A DNA stretch of 64,000 nucleotides, taken from positions 7,203,143 through 7,267,142 of the forward strand of contig NZ_SHLD01000001.1 of the NCBI RefSeq assembly GCF_004217615.1. Direction: 5' to 3'. This DNA comes from Micromonospora kangleipakensis. Lineage in GTDB: Bacteria; Actinomycetota; Actinomycetes; Mycobacteriales; Micromonosporaceae. The notes below the pieces were generated by a model. The model saw only the letters and a list, made by a program, of their open reading frames with translations, ran no database searches and was not told the origin of the DNA. Made by a program: the position numbers and the translations under genes. This document shows positions 47,757 through 57,259 of this stretch, in pieces (position 1 is the stretch's first letter; every line of letters begins with the position of its first letter).

Positions 47757-47807
47757 GTGGAACGCCATGGGTGTCAAAACCGCTCGGTGACACCCGTGAC
47801 GTTCCAC
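47757..47807. repeat. palindromic element, copy 2
   Basis: Same structure as copy 1: arms GTGGAACGCCATGGGTGTCA and TGACACCCGTGACGTTCCAC match at 18 of 20, loop AAACCGCTCGG. Both copies are preceded by CCCGTCA. The arms differ between copies, but pairing is kept. Confidence 0.9.
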
Positions 47808-48000
47808 TCACGGCTCAAACCACGGCGATCTCAGGCAGCGGACGACTCAACCCGCTACCCACGCCCGGTGCGGTGCCCAAGCACGCCCCGATGGGATGCC
47901 CAAGGGGCACGGCACCGTGCAGCACCCCAGGGCAAGGCCGGTGCAGGTGCAGGTGCCCGAGCACGGCCCGACACGGCGCTTACGCACGGCCCGGCCCGGC

Positions 48001-48105
48001 GCGGTGCAGTGCAGTGCGGCGCGGTGCAGTGCAGTGCGGCGCGGTGCAGTGCGGCGCGGTGCAGTGCAGTGCAGTGCGGTGCAGTGCAGTGCAGTTGCAG
48101 TGCGG
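48001..48105. repeat. GTGCA-based short tandem repeats
   Basis: A 20-bp unit GCGGTGCAGTGCAGTGCGGC occurs twice in tandem (48001-48040), followed by a 15-bp deletion variant (48041-48055) and then a run of GTGCA pentamers to about 48105. This looks like replication-slippage sequence. Confidence 0.9.
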
Positions 48106-48201
48106 GCATAATGCAGTGCCCGGGCGGCGTGCGGCGCGCCGGTCGCCCACGGGTGGGGCGGCCGGGCGCTGGTCCGGGCAGGGTGGCGGGCGGGTGTGCT
48201 G

Positions 48202-49155
48202 TCAGAGGATGGCGTCGAGGGCGTCCAGGTCCTCGTCGGTCGGCTGCCAGGTGCCCGCCTCGGCGTTGGCGCGCACCTGCTCGGGCGTGGTGGCGCCGGC
48301 GATCACCGAGGTCACGGCGGGACGGGCGGCCAGCCCGCCGATGGCCACCTGGAGCATGGTGATCCCGCGCTCCGCGGCGTACGCCTCGATCGCCTCGATG
48401 GTGTCCCAGTCCGCGGCGGCTAGGCGCTCGGCGTACCGGCCGCCACCGGAGAGCCGGCTGCCGGCGGGCGGCGCCTCGCCGCGCTTGTACTTGCCGGTGA
48501 GCAGCCCGTTGGCGAGCGGGAAGAACGGCAGCATGCCGAGGCCGAACCGCTCGCACGCGGGGATCACCTCGGCCTCGACGGACCGCTCCAGCAGTGAGTA
48601 GTGGTTCTGCGCGCTGATGAAGCGGGTCCGCCCCTGGGAGGAGGCGGTCCAGTCGGCGTCGGCGATCTGCCAGCCGGCGAAGTTCGAGTTGCCGAGGTAG
48701 CGGACCTTGCCGGCCCGCACCAGGTCGTCCAGCGCGGCGAGGGTCTCGTCGATCGGGGTGCCGGGGTCGGGCTCGTGCATCTGGTACAGGTCGATGTGGT
48801 CGGTGCCGAGCCGGCGCAGCGACGCCTCGACCGCGCGGGCGATGTAGCGGCGGGCGCCGCGGGCGCCGAAGTCCGGGCCGTTGAGGCCGTGCATGTCCAT
48901 GCCGAACTTGGTGGCGACCACGACGTCGTCCCGGCGGCCCTTGAGCGCCTGGCCGAGCAGTTCCTCGGAGCCGCCCTGCGGCTCGCCGTAGATGTCGGCG
49001 GTGTCGAAGAAGTTGATGCCGGCGTCGAGGGCGGCGTCCACCACCGCCCGGGTGCCGTCGAGGTCGAGCTTGCGGCCGAAGTTGTTGCAGCCGATGCCGA
49101 CCACGGACATTACGAGCCCGGAGTCGCCCAGCCGGCGGTAGGTCATCTCAGTCAC
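48202..49155 (-). CDS. aldo/keto reductase
   Basis: About 317 residues, (beta/alpha)8 NADPH-dependent reductase. The catalytic tetrad is visible: [18 protein letters not shown] (Asp, Tyr), VVATKFG (Lys), [11 protein letters not shown] (His). [13 protein letters not shown] and [23 protein letters not shown] end are typical of the YdhF/Tas-like AKR group. Three starts are close together (GTG 49164, GTG 49155, ATG 49146); GGGTGG favours 49155. Substrate is unknown. Confidence 0.92.
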   Translation of the reverse strand: MTEMTYRRLGDSGLVMSVVGIGCNNFGRKLDLDGTRAVVDAALDAGINFFDTADIYGEPQGGSEELLGQALKGRRDDVVVATKFGMDMHGLNGPDFGARGARRYIARAVEASLRRLGTDHIDLYQMHEPDPGTPIDETLAALDDLVRAGKVRYLGNSNFAGWQIADADWTASSQGRTRFISAQNHYSLLERSVEAEVIPACERFGLGMLPFFPLANGLLTGKYKRGEAPPAGSRLSGGGRYAERLAAADWDTIEAIEAYAAERGITMLQVAIGGLAARPAVTSVIAGATTPEQVRANAEAGTWQPTDEDLDALDAIL

Positions 49156-49299
49156 GAGATCCACCCTATGCCCGCCAGGTTGTCGTCACGGGGCGAGCCG
49201 GCCGGCGGACGTCCCGGGCCGGACCGACCGTCCCACGCACCGCGGACCGCCGGCCCCCGGCGGCCCCCGGCGGCCCGCGCGTCGCAGCCACGGCTCGAC

Positions 49300-49330
49300 G
49301 GTGATTCGTTCACGACATCAGCTTCATAGC
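49300..49330 (+). repeat. single copy of dispersed 31-bp element
   Basis: This 31-mer, with core GTGATTCGTTCACGACATCA, matches the arm at 12116-12146 at 27 of 31 positions. It lies in the gap between the nucleotidyltransferase gene and the aldo/keto reductase gene. No inverted partner was found nearby. The rest of the 49156-49408 gap is featureless. Confidence 0.7.
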
Positions 49331-49408
49331 GACCGCGAAGCATTCACCGGCAGAGCCCGATCACCCCGCGACCCCTGCCGCCACCCGAGGCCGACCAGGT
49401 GGCACCGG

Positions 49409-50206
49409 TCAGCGCAGCGCCTCCGCGACCAGCCGGCGGGCCGCCTCGATGGTGGCGGACAACTCGGCCGGGGTCTGCCCGACGCTGCCGAGCAGTCGCT
49501 GCGCCCGGGCCGCGAAGTCGGGCGGCGCGCCGGGCAGCCGGCCCGCCGAGGCGATCATGCCCTTCTCGTTGACCAGCCACCGCCCGGCCCGGCCGTGCAT
49601 CGCCTGGGCCAGCACGCCGACCACCCGGAACAGGCAGCCGGCCACGTATCCGGCGTCGCCGGCGGCGGCGCCCTTCGCCGCGCCGTCGAGCAGGAACCCG
49701 GCCTCCCACCCGCCGGCCACCAGGGCGGCGGCCAGCGCGGGCGGGTACGACGAGGTCTCCTGCCGCAGCGCCGTCAGCTCACCGGTCGGGTCGCCGAGCA
49801 CCTGGCAGAGCGCCACCTCCCCGGCGTACGTGTGGGAGTAGAAGCCGAGCGGATGCCCGGCCTGCACGCCGACCTGGTAGCGGCCGGCGCGGCAGTCGGC
49901 CCAGCTCCGGTGCACCCGGTCGAGGTCGCGGTAGATCCAGTCGACGGCGACGCCACCGATCCGCAACCACCCGCCGCCGTCGACCCAGGGTCCCCAGCCG
50001 CCGGGCGCGGTGAGCTCCACCTCGTCGTCGGCGACCACGGCGGCCACCTCCCGCAACGCGGCCACATCGAGCGCGCCCCGGTAGTAGAGGCCGAGGTCCC
50101 AGTCCGAGTCGGGCCGGTGCTCGCCGCGGGCGCGGCTGCCGCCGAGCGCCACGGCCACCACCCCGTCCACCGCGTGGAGCCGGTCGACCAGCCCGTCGTC
50201 GATCAC
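49409..50206 (-). CDS. nucleotidyltransferase domain protein
   Basis: 265 residues. The polymerase-beta-type motif is VALGGSRARGEHRPDSDWDLGLYY (G-S then D-x-D), at about residues 17-40. A helical C-terminal domain follows (VGVLAQAMHGRAGRWLVNEKGMI). This matches the group of aminoglycoside-adenylyltransferase-like or MNT-type proteins. Whether it modifies a drug or a protein is unknown. GTG overlaps the stop of the ABC-F gene, so the two are coupled. Confidence 0.85.
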   Translation of the reverse strand: MIDDGLVDRLHAVDGVVAVALGGSRARGEHRPDSDWDLGLYYRGALDVAALREVAAVVADDEVELTAPGGWGPWVDGGGWLRIGGVAVDWIYRDLDRVHRSWADCRAGRYQVGVQAGHPLGFYSHTYAGEVALCQVLGDPTGELTALRQETSSYPPALAAALVAGGWEAGFLLDGAAKGAAAGDAGYVAGCLFRVVGVLAQAMHGRAGRWLVNEKGMIASAGRLPGAPPDFAARAQRLLGSVGQTPAELSATIEAARRLVAEALR

Positions 50207-51882
50207 TTCACGTCCCAGACCGGCTCCGTCGCCTCCACCACCTCGCCGTCGCCGCGGAACAGCACGAAGCGGTCGAAGGAACGGGTGAACCACCGGTCGT
50301 GGGTCACCGCGATAACGGTCCCCTCGAACGCGGTCAGCCCCGCCTCCAACGCCTCGGCGGAGGCCAGGTCGAGGTTGTCCGTCGGCTCGTCGAGCAGCAA
50401 CAGGGTCGCCCCGGACAGCTCCAACAGCAGCACCAGGAACCTCGCCTGCTGCCCTCCGGAGAGGGTGCCGAACCGCTGGTCACCCTGGCCGGCCAGCTCG
50501 TACCGGCTGAGCGCGGCCATCGCCGCGTGCCGGTCCATCCCGGCGCGGTGTTCGTCGCCCCGCCACAGGATGTCGACCAGCGTCTTCGCCATCAGCTCGG
50601 GCCGGTCGTGGGTCTGCGAGAAGTGCCCGGGCCGGACCCGGGCGCCGAGCCGCACCACGCCGTCGTGGGTGACGGGGGCGAGCGCGCCCGCCCCGTCGAC
50701 CGGGGTGTTGGCCGGCTCCGGGTCGGTGCCGCCCCGGGCGAGCAGCCGGAGGAAGTGGGACTTCCCCGTCCCGTTGGCGCCGAGCACCGCGACCCGGTCG
50801 CCGTACCAGATCTCCAGGTCGAAGGGGTAGGTCAGGCCGTCGAGCTCAACCTGCTCGGCGACGACCGCGCGCTTGCCGGTCCGCCCGCCGGTGAGGCGCA
50901 TCCGAATGTCCTGGTCCTTCGGCGGTACGGGCGGCGGCCCGGCCTCCTCGAACTTGCGCAACCGGGTCTGCGCGGCCTGGTACCGCGAGGCCATCCCGTC
51001 GTTGTACGCGGCCTTCTGCTTGTACATCAGCATCAGCTCGCGGAGCTTCTGGTGCTCCTCGTCCCAGCGGCGGCGCAGCTCGTCGAGGCGGGCGTGCCGG
51101 GCGACCCGCGCCTCGTGCCAGCTCGCGAAGCCGCCCGGGTGCACCCAGGCGCTGCCGCCCTCGACGGCGACCACCCGGTCGGCGGTCTGCGCGAGGAGCT
51201 CCCGGTCGTGCGACACGTAGAGCACCGACTTGCCGGACTCGCGCAGCCGCGCCTCCAGCCACCGTTTGCCGGGCACGTCGAGGAAGTTGTCCGGCTCGTC
51301 GAGGAGCAGCACCTCGTCGGTGCCGCGGAGCAGCAGCTCCAGGGCGAAGCGCTTCTGCTGGCCGCCGGAGAGGGTCCGGACGGGCCGCTCCCGGGCGGCG
51401 TCCCAGGGCAGGTCGAGCACGATGGTCGCGACGGTGTCGAAGAGCACCTCGGCGTCGTACCCGCCGGCCTCGCCCCAGGCCGCGAGCGCGTCCGCGTACG
51501 CGAGCTGGGCCTTGCCGGCGGCGGTGCTGTACTTGCCGCGGACCTCGGCGTCCCGCATGGCCGCCTCGGTGGCGACGAGCCGGCGGCCGGCGTCGCGCAG
51601 CGCCGGCAGGGCGAGCGAGAGGGCCAGGTCGGCGAGCGTGGTGTCGTCCCCGATCATGCCGATGAACTGCCGCATCACGCCGAGGCCGCCGGAGCGGGCG
51701 ACCACGCCGGTCTTCACCGGCAGGTCACCGGCGACCATCCGCAGCAGGGTCGTCTTGCCGGCGCCGTTCGGCCCGACCAGGGCCACCTTGGCGCCCTCAC
51801 CGACCCGGAACGACACGTCGGCGAAGAGTTCCCGACCGTCGGGCAGGATGTGCCCCACCGCTGCCACGTCCACGTATCCCAC
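50203..51882 (-). CDS. ABC-F family ATPase
   Basis: 559 residues with two ATPase domains in tandem and no membrane helices. Walker A motifs are VGPNGAGKTT and LGANGTGKSH; signatures LSGGQQKRFAL and LSGGQQARFLV; Walker B motifs VLLLDEPDNFLD and LLLLDEPTDNLD. The linker between domains is charged and helical (VARHARLDELRRRWDEEHQKLRELMLMYKQKAAYNDGMASRYQAAQTRLRKFEEAG). ABC-F proteins act on the ribosome, in translation control or antibiotic resistance. The GTG giving VGYVDVAAVGHILPDGREL is chosen as start. Confidence 0.92.
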   Translation of the reverse strand: MGYVDVAAVGHILPDGRELFADVSFRVGEGAKVALVGPNGAGKTTLLRMVAGDLPVKTGVVARSGGLGVMRQFIGMIGDDTTLADLALSLALPALRDAGRRLVATEAAMRDAEVRGKYSTAAGKAQLAYADALAAWGEAGGYDAEVLFDTVATIVLDLPWDAARERPVRTLSGGQQKRFALELLLRGTDEVLLLDEPDNFLDVPGKRWLEARLRESGKSVLYVSHDRELLAQTADRVVAVEGGSAWVHPGGFASWHEARVARHARLDELRRRWDEEHQKLRELMLMYKQKAAYNDGMASRYQAAQTRLRKFEEAGPPPVPPKDQDIRMRLTGGRTGKRAVVAEQVELDGLTYPFDLEIWYGDRVAVLGANGTGKSHFLRLLARGGTDPEPANTPVDGAGALAPVTHDGVVRLGARVRPGHFSQTHDRPELMAKTLVDILWRGDEHRAGMDRHAAMAALSRYELAGQGDQRFGTLSGGQQARFLVLLLELSGATLLLLDEPTDNLDLASAEALEAGLTAFEGTVIAVTHDRWFTRSFDRFVLFRGDGEVVEATEPVWDVK

Positions 51883-51923
51883 GCCGGCATCCTGCCCGAG
51901 CGACCGGGGCGGGCGACACTCGA

Positions 51924-52538
51924 TTACCGGGTGACCCGCAGCACCCGGTAGCCCTTCTGGCTGGCGTGCCGTTCCACCTGCCAGCCCTGCTCGACGAGCC
52001 AACGGTGCAGCGAGTCGCCGCCGAGGTGCCGGGCGACGACCAGCCAGGCGACCCCGTCCGGGGCGAGCCGGGGCAGCCAGCGGCGCAGCAGCTCGTGCAG
52101 CTCGGCCTTGCCGATCCGGATGGGCGGGTTGGACCAGAGCTCGGCGAAGGTGAGGTCCGCCGGTACGTCGTCCGGGGCCGCCACCCGCACCCGGTCGGCC
52201 GCGCCGACCCGGGCGGCGTTGGCGGCGGTGAGGGCGCGGGCCCGCTCGTTGACGTCGACCGCCCAGACGGTGGCGTCCGGCGCGCAGGTGGCGAGCACGC
52301 AGCTGATCGGGCCGAACCCGCAGCCCAGGTCGAGCAGCGGCCCGGCGGTGCCGGGCGACGGCAGCTCCGCCTTGCGCAACAGCACGGCGGTGCCGGGGTC
52401 GAGGCGGTCCGCGGAGAAGACGCCCCCGGCCGAGGTGAGGGTGAAGTCGCGCCCGGCGACGGAAAACTCGACCTCGCGCGGCTGGGCGGCGGTCGTGGGT
52501 TCAGCGGTGAAGTAGTGGTCGCCGGTCACGTCCGGCAT
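51924..52538 (-). CDS. RsmC-like class I methyltransferase
   Basis: 204 residues. Motifs are GVFSADRLDPGTAVLL, LLDLGCGFGPISCVLA (SAM site), VWAVDVNERA, and the base-methylating signature LWSNPPIRIGK. NPP-type catalytic loops mark N-methyltransferases of the RsmC/RsmD/HemK set. It probably methylates a guanine in 16S rRNA, by similarity with RsmC. ATG at 52538 gives MPDVTGDHYFT. Confidence 0.9.
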   Translation of the reverse strand: MPDVTGDHYFTAEPTTAAQPREVEFSVAGRDFTLTSAGGVFSADRLDPGTAVLLRKAELPSPGTAGPLLDLGCGFGPISCVLATCAPDATVWAVDVNERARALTAANAARVGAADRVRVAAPDDVPADLTFAELWSNPPIRIGKAELHELLRRWLPRLAPDGVAWLVVARHLGGDSLHRWLVEQGWQVERHASQKGYRVLRVTR

Positions 52539-52656
52539 TGTCGCACCGGCCGACGGGGGCCGGTCGACGGGCGTGACGGACAGCAAGACACGCCACCTCC
52601 GCCGGAATTTCCCAATATTACCCCCTAAAGGGACAATCGGTCCTACTGTGGGCCAC

Positions 52657-53844
52657 ATGGTGTATCGGTACGAGTCCGATGAGGACGCCTTCCTGGAGTA
52701 CCCGGAGCCCGGGTCCAACCTGTCGGTGCTCGGCGTCGGTGCGCCTCCGCCCGCCGGGCCGTCCCCGTCCCGCTTCCCCGCCCCGTCGCTGCCGCCACCG
52801 GCCCGGACGACCCGGCCGGCGACCGACGCCGGTCCGAGCCCGGCTGGACCCCCGGTCGCCCCGGCCCGACACCCGGTCGCCCCGGCCCGACACCCGGTCG
52901 CCCCGGCGCAACCGGTGGTCGACCCGGCCACCCCCCGGGCCACCGTCCCGGTGCCGCCACCCGCGATGCCGCCGACCGAGGTCTTCGACCCGAGCCAGCC
53001 GCCGGAGCTGCCCCGGTCCCGTCGCGGCGACCGCAACCGCGGGGGCGGCCGGACCTGGCGGGTGCTGATCGGCGGCGCCGCCGTCCTGGTGCTGCTCGCC
53101 CTCTGCGGGCTGGCCGCCGCCGCCCTGCTCCAGGAGCGGGCCAGCACGCCGCAGGGCGCCGCGCCGACCGACCAGCCCGTGGCGGAGCAGTCGGGCGCGC
53201 CGAACGACGGGCCCGACCTCAACTCCCGGGACACCGACCAGCTGGCGTTGACCACCAAGGAGGTCTTCCCCGGCAAGACGCTGGTGGTCACCAACGGCCA
53301 GCCGGCCTACCCGGTGCTCAAGACGGACTCCAGCGGCAACTGCGCGGTCGCGGCGACCGGCGAGATCGCCGACCTGCTGGTCCGGCTCGGCTGCAACCAG
53401 GTGGTCCGGGCCACCCTCCGCTCCCCGGACGGCGTCCACCTGGTCACCGCCGGGCTGTTCAACCTGACCGACCTGGCCAGCGCCCAGCGGGCCCGGGACC
53501 GGATCCGGCAGATGCTCGACGAGCGGCAGGGCCGCCTCCGGGGCATGTCCGCCGGCGGCGACACCGGGGCCGTGGAGACCGCCGCCGCCCGGGTCGGCTG
53601 GCAGGTACGCGGCCACTACCTCGCGTACTGCGTGGTGACCCGGGCCGACGGACAGCGGATCAACGCCAACGACGCCAAGGTCCGCGACATCCTGTACGAC
53701 CTGATCGAGGTGTACCTCAGCCGCGGGGTGCTGGAGCGGCGGGCGAACGCCGGCGTGGCCAGCCAGCCCACCGACGCCCCGACGGACGGCACCGCCGGCC
53801 AGGAGGGCACCCGCGGCGACCGGGTCGGGCCGTCCGGCAACTGA
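52657..53844 (+). CDS. hypothetical single-pass membrane protein
   Basis: 395 residues. The N-terminal 120 are Pro-rich, with three PVAPARH-type repeats at about 66-84. One membrane helix lies at about 131-153 (VLIGGAAVLVLLALCGLAAAALL). The external part of about 240 residues includes TDQLALTTKEVFPGKTLVVTNGQPAYPVLKTDSSGNCAVAATGEIADLLVRLGCNQVVRATLRSPDGVHLVTAGLFNLTD, a conserved-looking globular piece with a cysteine pair. No family is recognised with certainty. It is divergent from the methyltransferase; a GC-poor patch upstream probably holds its promoter. Confidence 0.7.
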   Translation: MVYRYESDEDAFLEYPEPGSNLSVLGVGAPPPAGPSPSRFPAPSLPPPARTTRPATDAGPSPAGPPVAPARHPVAPARHPVAPAQPVVDPATPRATVPVPPPAMPPTEVFDPSQPPELPRSRRGDRNRGGGRTWRVLIGGAAVLVLLALCGLAAAALLQERASTPQGAAPTDQPVAEQSGAPNDGPDLNSRDTDQLALTTKEVFPGKTLVVTNGQPAYPVLKTDSSGNCAVAATGEIADLLVRLGCNQVVRATLRSPDGVHLVTAGLFNLTDLASAQRARDRIRQMLDERQGRLRGMSAGGDTGAVETAAARVGWQVRGHYLAYCVVTRADGQRINANDAKVRDILYDLIEVYLSRGVLERRANAGVASQPTDAPTDGTAGQEGTRGDRVGPSGN

Positions 53845-53857
53845 CCAGCGACACGGC

Positions 53858-53907
53858 GGCCCGCCGTCCCCGCCGGCGATCTCCGGCGCCCGGGACGGCG
53901 GGCCTTT
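53858..53907 (+). terminator. hairpin with T tract
   Basis: GGCCCGCCGTCCC pairs perfectly with GGGACGGCGGGCC and is followed by TTT. It lies between the convergent membrane-protein gene and truA. Confidence 0.8.
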
Positions 53908-54000
53908 CGCCGCCCTGGGCCAGGGCCGCTCCCCCGTAACCGCTGCCGGGCACCGGCGTGCGGTCGGGGTCCACCCCGACCACCGGTGTGGCCTGCGGCG

Positions 54001-54834
54001 TCAGCCCTCGACGACCGGCACCCGGAGCCGGCGGGTCAGGTCGGCGCGGCGGGCGTACTCGGCCGGGTCGGCGGGATAGCCGACCGCGACCAGGGTCAGC
54101 CCGTGCGCCGCCGCGACGGTGACCTCACTGGAGCGTTCCCGGCGGGTGAGCAGGCTCGCCGGCCACTCGACCGGCCGGCGGCCGTCCCCGGCCACCAGCA
54201 TCGCGCCGACCAGGCTGCGCACCATCGCCTGGCAGAAAGCGTCGGCCTGGACGGTGGCGACCAGGATGCCGTCCGGGTCGCGCCGCCAGTCCAGCCGGGT
54301 CACCTCGCGCAGTGTGGTGGCGTTCTCCTTGCGCCGGCAGTACGCGGCGAAGTCGTGCTCCCCGACGAGGCCGGCCGCGGCGGTGTTCAACGCGGCCAGG
54401 TCGAGCGGCTTGGGCCAGGCCAGGGTGTCGCGCCGGCGCAGCGGCTCGGCACCCCAGGGGGCGTCGGTGACCCGGTACTCGTAGCGGCGGAAGGTCGCCG
54501 AGAAGCGGGCGTCGAAGTCGGCGGGGACCTCGGTCATCGCCCGGACCCGCACGTCGCCGGGGAGCAGCCGGGCCAGCCGGCGCAGCAGCCGCCCCTCGTG
54601 CTCCAGCCAGACCTCGGTCGGCAGGTCCAGGTGGCAGACCTGCCCGGTGGCGTGCACGCCGGCGTCGGTCCGGCCTGCCACGGTCAGCCCGGTCGCGGTG
54701 CCCGCGCCGAGCACCAGGTCCAGCGCCTCGACGAGCACCCCGGCGACCGTACGCCGGGCGGGCTGGGCGGCCCAGCCGGAGAAGTCGGTGCCGTCGTACG
54801 AGACGTCCAGCCGTAGCCGGGTCCGCTCGTCCAC
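54001..54834 (-). CDS. truA: tRNA pseudouridine38-40 synthase
   Basis: About 277 residues. LRLDVSYDGTDFSGWAAQP, the catalytic Asp in VAGRTDAGVHATGQVCHLD, and YCRRKENATTLREVTRLDW with FCQAMVRSLVGAML are the TruA pattern. It isomerises U38-U40 in tRNA anticodon arms. GTG at 54834 is preferred because GGGAGG stands at ideal distance; a GTG at 54852 is the longest alternative. It follows rplQ after a terminator. Confidence 0.96.
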   Translation of the reverse strand: MDERTRLRLDVSYDGTDFSGWAAQPARRTVAGVLVEALDLVLGAGTATGLTVAGRTDAGVHATGQVCHLDLPTEVWLEHEGRLLRRLARLLPGDVRVRAMTEVPADFDARFSATFRRYEYRVTDAPWGAEPLRRRDTLAWPKPLDLAALNTAAAGLVGEHDFAAYCRRKENATTLREVTRLDWRRDPDGILVATVQADAFCQAMVRSLVGAMLVAGDGRRPVEWPASLLTRRERSSEVTVAAAHGLTLVAVGYPADPAEYARRADLTRRLRVPVVEG

Positions 54835-54854
54835 CTCGTACCTCCCGTTCACGG

Positions 54855-54895
54855 CGTCGGGCCCGGCACCCCAGGAAGGGATGCCGGGCCCGACG
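54855..54895 (-). terminator. hairpin terminator after rplQ
   Basis: CGTCGGGCCCGGCA pairs perfectly with TGCCGGGCCCGACG over a 13-base loop. It marks the end of the rpoA-rplQ unit. Confidence 0.85.
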
Positions 54896-54908
54896 ATGCT
54901 GCCTGTGC

Positions 54909-55466
54909 TCAGGCCTTGTTCTCGGTGGCCTCGTCGCTGTCCTCGCGGGCGGCGTCGGTGTCACCGGACGCCGACACCGGCGCCTCGGAGTCCTGGTCGA
55001 CCGGGGTCGACTCCGGGGTCTCCTCGGCCGGGGCGAGCGCCTCGACCTTGTCCTGCTGGGCGGCCTTGCGAGCGGCGGTCTTCTTGTTCGCCTTCGGCTC
55101 GGCGACCTGCAGCTCCTCGACCAGCTCGATGATCGCCATCGGAGCGGCGTCACCCTTGCGCGGACCGGTCTTCACGATCCGGGTGTAGCCACCGTTGCGG
55201 TTGGCGTACCGGGGCGCGATCTGGTCGAACAGGGCGTAGACCACGTCCTTGTCCTTGACGACACCCGCCACCCGCCGACGGGACGCGAGGTCGCCACGCT
55301 TGGCCTTGGTGATGAGCTGCTCGGCCAGCGGACGCAGCCGCCGGGCCTTCGTCTCGGTGGTCTGGATCTTGCCGTGCTGGAACAGCGCGGTGGCCAGGTT
55401 GGCCAGCATCAGCCGCTCGTGCGCGGGGCTGCCGCCGAGGCGGGGGCCCTTGGTGGGCGTGGGCAT
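54909..55466 (-). CDS. rplQ: 50S ribosomal protein L17
   Basis: 185 residues. The conserved body, [53 protein letters not shown], covers 1-120. A C-terminal acidic/Ala extension (about 65 residues) is typical of actinobacterial L17. It follows rpoA by 34 bases. Confidence 0.98.
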   Translation of the reverse strand: MPTPTKGPRLGGSPAHERLMLANLATALFQHGKIQTTETKARRLRPLAEQLITKAKRGDLASRRRVAGVVKDKDVVYALFDQIAPRYANRNGGYTRIVKTGPRKGDAAPMAIIELVEELQVAEPKANKKTAARKAAQQDKVEALAPAEETPESTPVDQDSEAPVSASGDTDAAREDSDEATENKA

Positions 55467-55500
55467 GCTTGGTGCTCCTCAGGTGTGGCGGCAGCGCGGA

Positions 55501-56523
55501 CTAGAGCTGCTCGGTCTCGCGGTAGTCGTCGGTGTCGTAGTCGGCCTCGCCGAAGGCGTCCACGACGTGCGCCGGGTCGAAGTTCGGAGCCGAGTCCTTC
55601 AGCCCGAGACCCATCCCGGCGAGCTTCATCTTGACCTCGTCGATCGACTTCTGACCGAAATTCCGGATGTCGAGGAGGTCGGCCTCGGTACGCCCGATGA
55701 GCTCACCAACGGAGTTGATGCCCTCGCGCTTGAGGCAGTTGTAGGAGCGGACGGTGAGGTCCAGCTCCTCGATCGGCAGGGCCAGGTCCGCCGCCAGCTG
55801 GGCGTCCTGCGGGGACGGCCCGATGTCGATGCCCTCGGCGGTCTCGTCCAGCTCCCGGGCCAGGCCGAAGAGCTCCACCAGCGTCGAGCCGGCCGAGGCC
55901 AGCGCGGTACGCGGGCCCATCGACGGCTTGGTCTCGACGTCGATGATCAGCCGGTCGAAGTCGGTCCGCTGCTCGACGCGGGTCGCCTCGACGCGGTACG
56001 TCACCTTGAGCACCGGCGAGTAGATCGAGTCGACCGGGATCCGGCCGATCTCGGCGCCCGCCTGCTTGTTCTGCGCGGCCGTGACGTAGCCCCGGCCCCG
56101 CTCGACGGTCAGCTCCATGTCGAGCCGGCCCTTGCCGTTCAGGGTGGCGAGCTTCAGGTCCGGGTTGTGCACCGAGACACCGGCCGGGGGCTGGATGTCA
56201 CCGGCGGTCACGTCGCCCGGGCCCTGCTTGCGCAGGTACATGCTGACCGGCTCGTCGTGCTCGGAGCTGACGCAGAGCTCCTTGATGTTCATGACGAGCT
56301 CGACCACGTCCTCCTTGACACCGGGGATCGTGGTGAACTCGTGCAGCACACCGTCGATCTTGATCGAGGTGACGGCCGCGCCCGGGATGGACGACAGCAG
56401 CGTACGACGCAGCGAGTTGCCCAGGGTGTAGCCGAAGCCCGGCTCCAGCGGCTCGATGGTGAACCGGGAGCGGGTCTCGTTGATCGACTCTTCGGAGAGA
56501 GACGGTCGCTGGCTGATGAGCAT
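55501..56523 (-). CDS. rpoA: RNA polymerase alpha subunit
   Basis: 340 residues. N-terminal dimerisation domain: [33 protein letters not shown]-like [17 protein letters not shown]. The C-terminal DNA-binding domain has [49 protein letters not shown]. Acidic tail. Standard place between rpsD and rplQ. Confidence 0.99.
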   Translation of the reverse strand: MLISQRPSLSEESINETRSRFTIEPLEPGFGYTLGNSLRRTLLSSIPGAAVTSIKIDGVLHEFTTIPGVKEDVVELVMNIKELCVSSEHDEPVSMYLRKQGPGDVTAGDIQPPAGVSVHNPDLKLATLNGKGRLDMELTVERGRGYVTAAQNKQAGAEIGRIPVDSIYSPVLKVTYRVEATRVEQRTDFDRLIIDVETKPSMGPRTALASAGSTLVELFGLARELDETAEGIDIGPSPQDAQLAADLALPIEELDLTVRSYNCLKREGINSVGELIGRTEADLLDIRNFGQKSIDEVKMKLAGMGLGLKDSAPNFDPAHVVDAFGEADYDTDDYRETEQL

Positions 56524-56619
56524 TTCTTCTCTTCTCTTCCGGGACGCCCGCTATTTGACGCCCACGACACAAACTGTTCCGGTGGCCCGCCCCGGGGGGC
56601 GGGCCACCGCAACGAGCCC

Positions 56620-57246
56620 TTACTTGGAGTAGAGCTCGACGATCAGCTGCTCCTGGACCTGCGTGTCGATGACCTGCCGGGCCGGGAGCGAGTGCACCAG
56701 GATCTTCATCTGGCTGGGGATGGCCTCGAGCCAGGCCGGCACCGCCCGCGAACCCGCCTGAGCCTGCGCAACGATGAACGGGGTCAGCTCCTTGCTCTTC
56801 CCCCGGACCTCGATGATGTCGTGCTCCTTGACGCGGTACGACGGGATGTCGACCTTCTTGCCGTTCACCGTGAAGTGGCCGTGCTTGACCAGCTGGCGGG
56901 CCATGTCACGCGAGTGCGCGTAGCCAGCCCGGTAAACGACGTTGTCCAGCCGCGACTCGAGGATCTGCAGGAGGACCTCACCGGTCTTGGCCTGCTTGCC
57001 CACGGCCTCCTCGTAGTAACCGCGGAACTGCTTCTCCAGCACGCCGTAGACGCGGCGGGCCTTCTGCTTCTCACGGAGCTGGAGCAGGTACTCCGTCTCC
57101 TTGGTGCGGCCGCGGCCGTGCTGCCCGGGCGGGAACGGCCGGGACTCGAACGGGCACTTCGGGCCATCGCACTTGCTGCCCTTGAGGAACAGCTTCATCT
57201 TCTCCCGCCGGCAACGGCGGCAGTCAGCACCGGTGTAACGAGCCAT
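56620..57246 (-). CDS. rpsD: 30S ribosomal protein S4, zinc-binding form
   Basis: 208 residues. Four cysteines in C-x2-C-x13-C-x4-C (CRRC near 9-12 and CDGPKC near 26-31) make this the zinc-containing form. The S4 RNA-binding segment is RLDNVVYRAGYAHSRDMARQLVKHGHFTVNGKKVDIPSYRV. It lies 97 bases upstream of rpoA; S4 often autoregulates this operon. Confidence 0.99.
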   Translation of the reverse strand: MARYTGADCRRCRREKMKLFLKGSKCDGPKCPFESRPFPPGQHGRGRTKETEYLLQLREKQKARRVYGVLEKQFRGYYEEAVGKQAKTGEVLLQILESRLDNVVYRAGYAHSRDMARQLVKHGHFTVNGKKVDIPSYRVKEHDIIEVRGKSKELTPFIVAQAQAGSRAVPAWLEAIPSQMKILVHSLPARQVIDTQVQEQLIVELYSK

Positions 57247-57259
57247 CTCTCTCTACCTC

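Larger units (their letters stand above)
47425..48201. other. 777-bp gene-free repeat-rich region
   Basis: No ORF here has coding character; open frames are artefacts of repeats. The stretch holds a heptamer array, two copies of a palindromic element and a GTGCA-based repeat run. It lies between the frameshifted AbiEi-type gene and the 3' end of the aldo/keto reductase gene. Confidence 0.7.

Noticed and set aside
47855..48556. Minus-strand ORF rich in ALHCTAPHCT repeats
   Set aside because: It arises from the GTGCA DNA repeat, lacks coding bias and overlaps the aldo/keto reductase gene.
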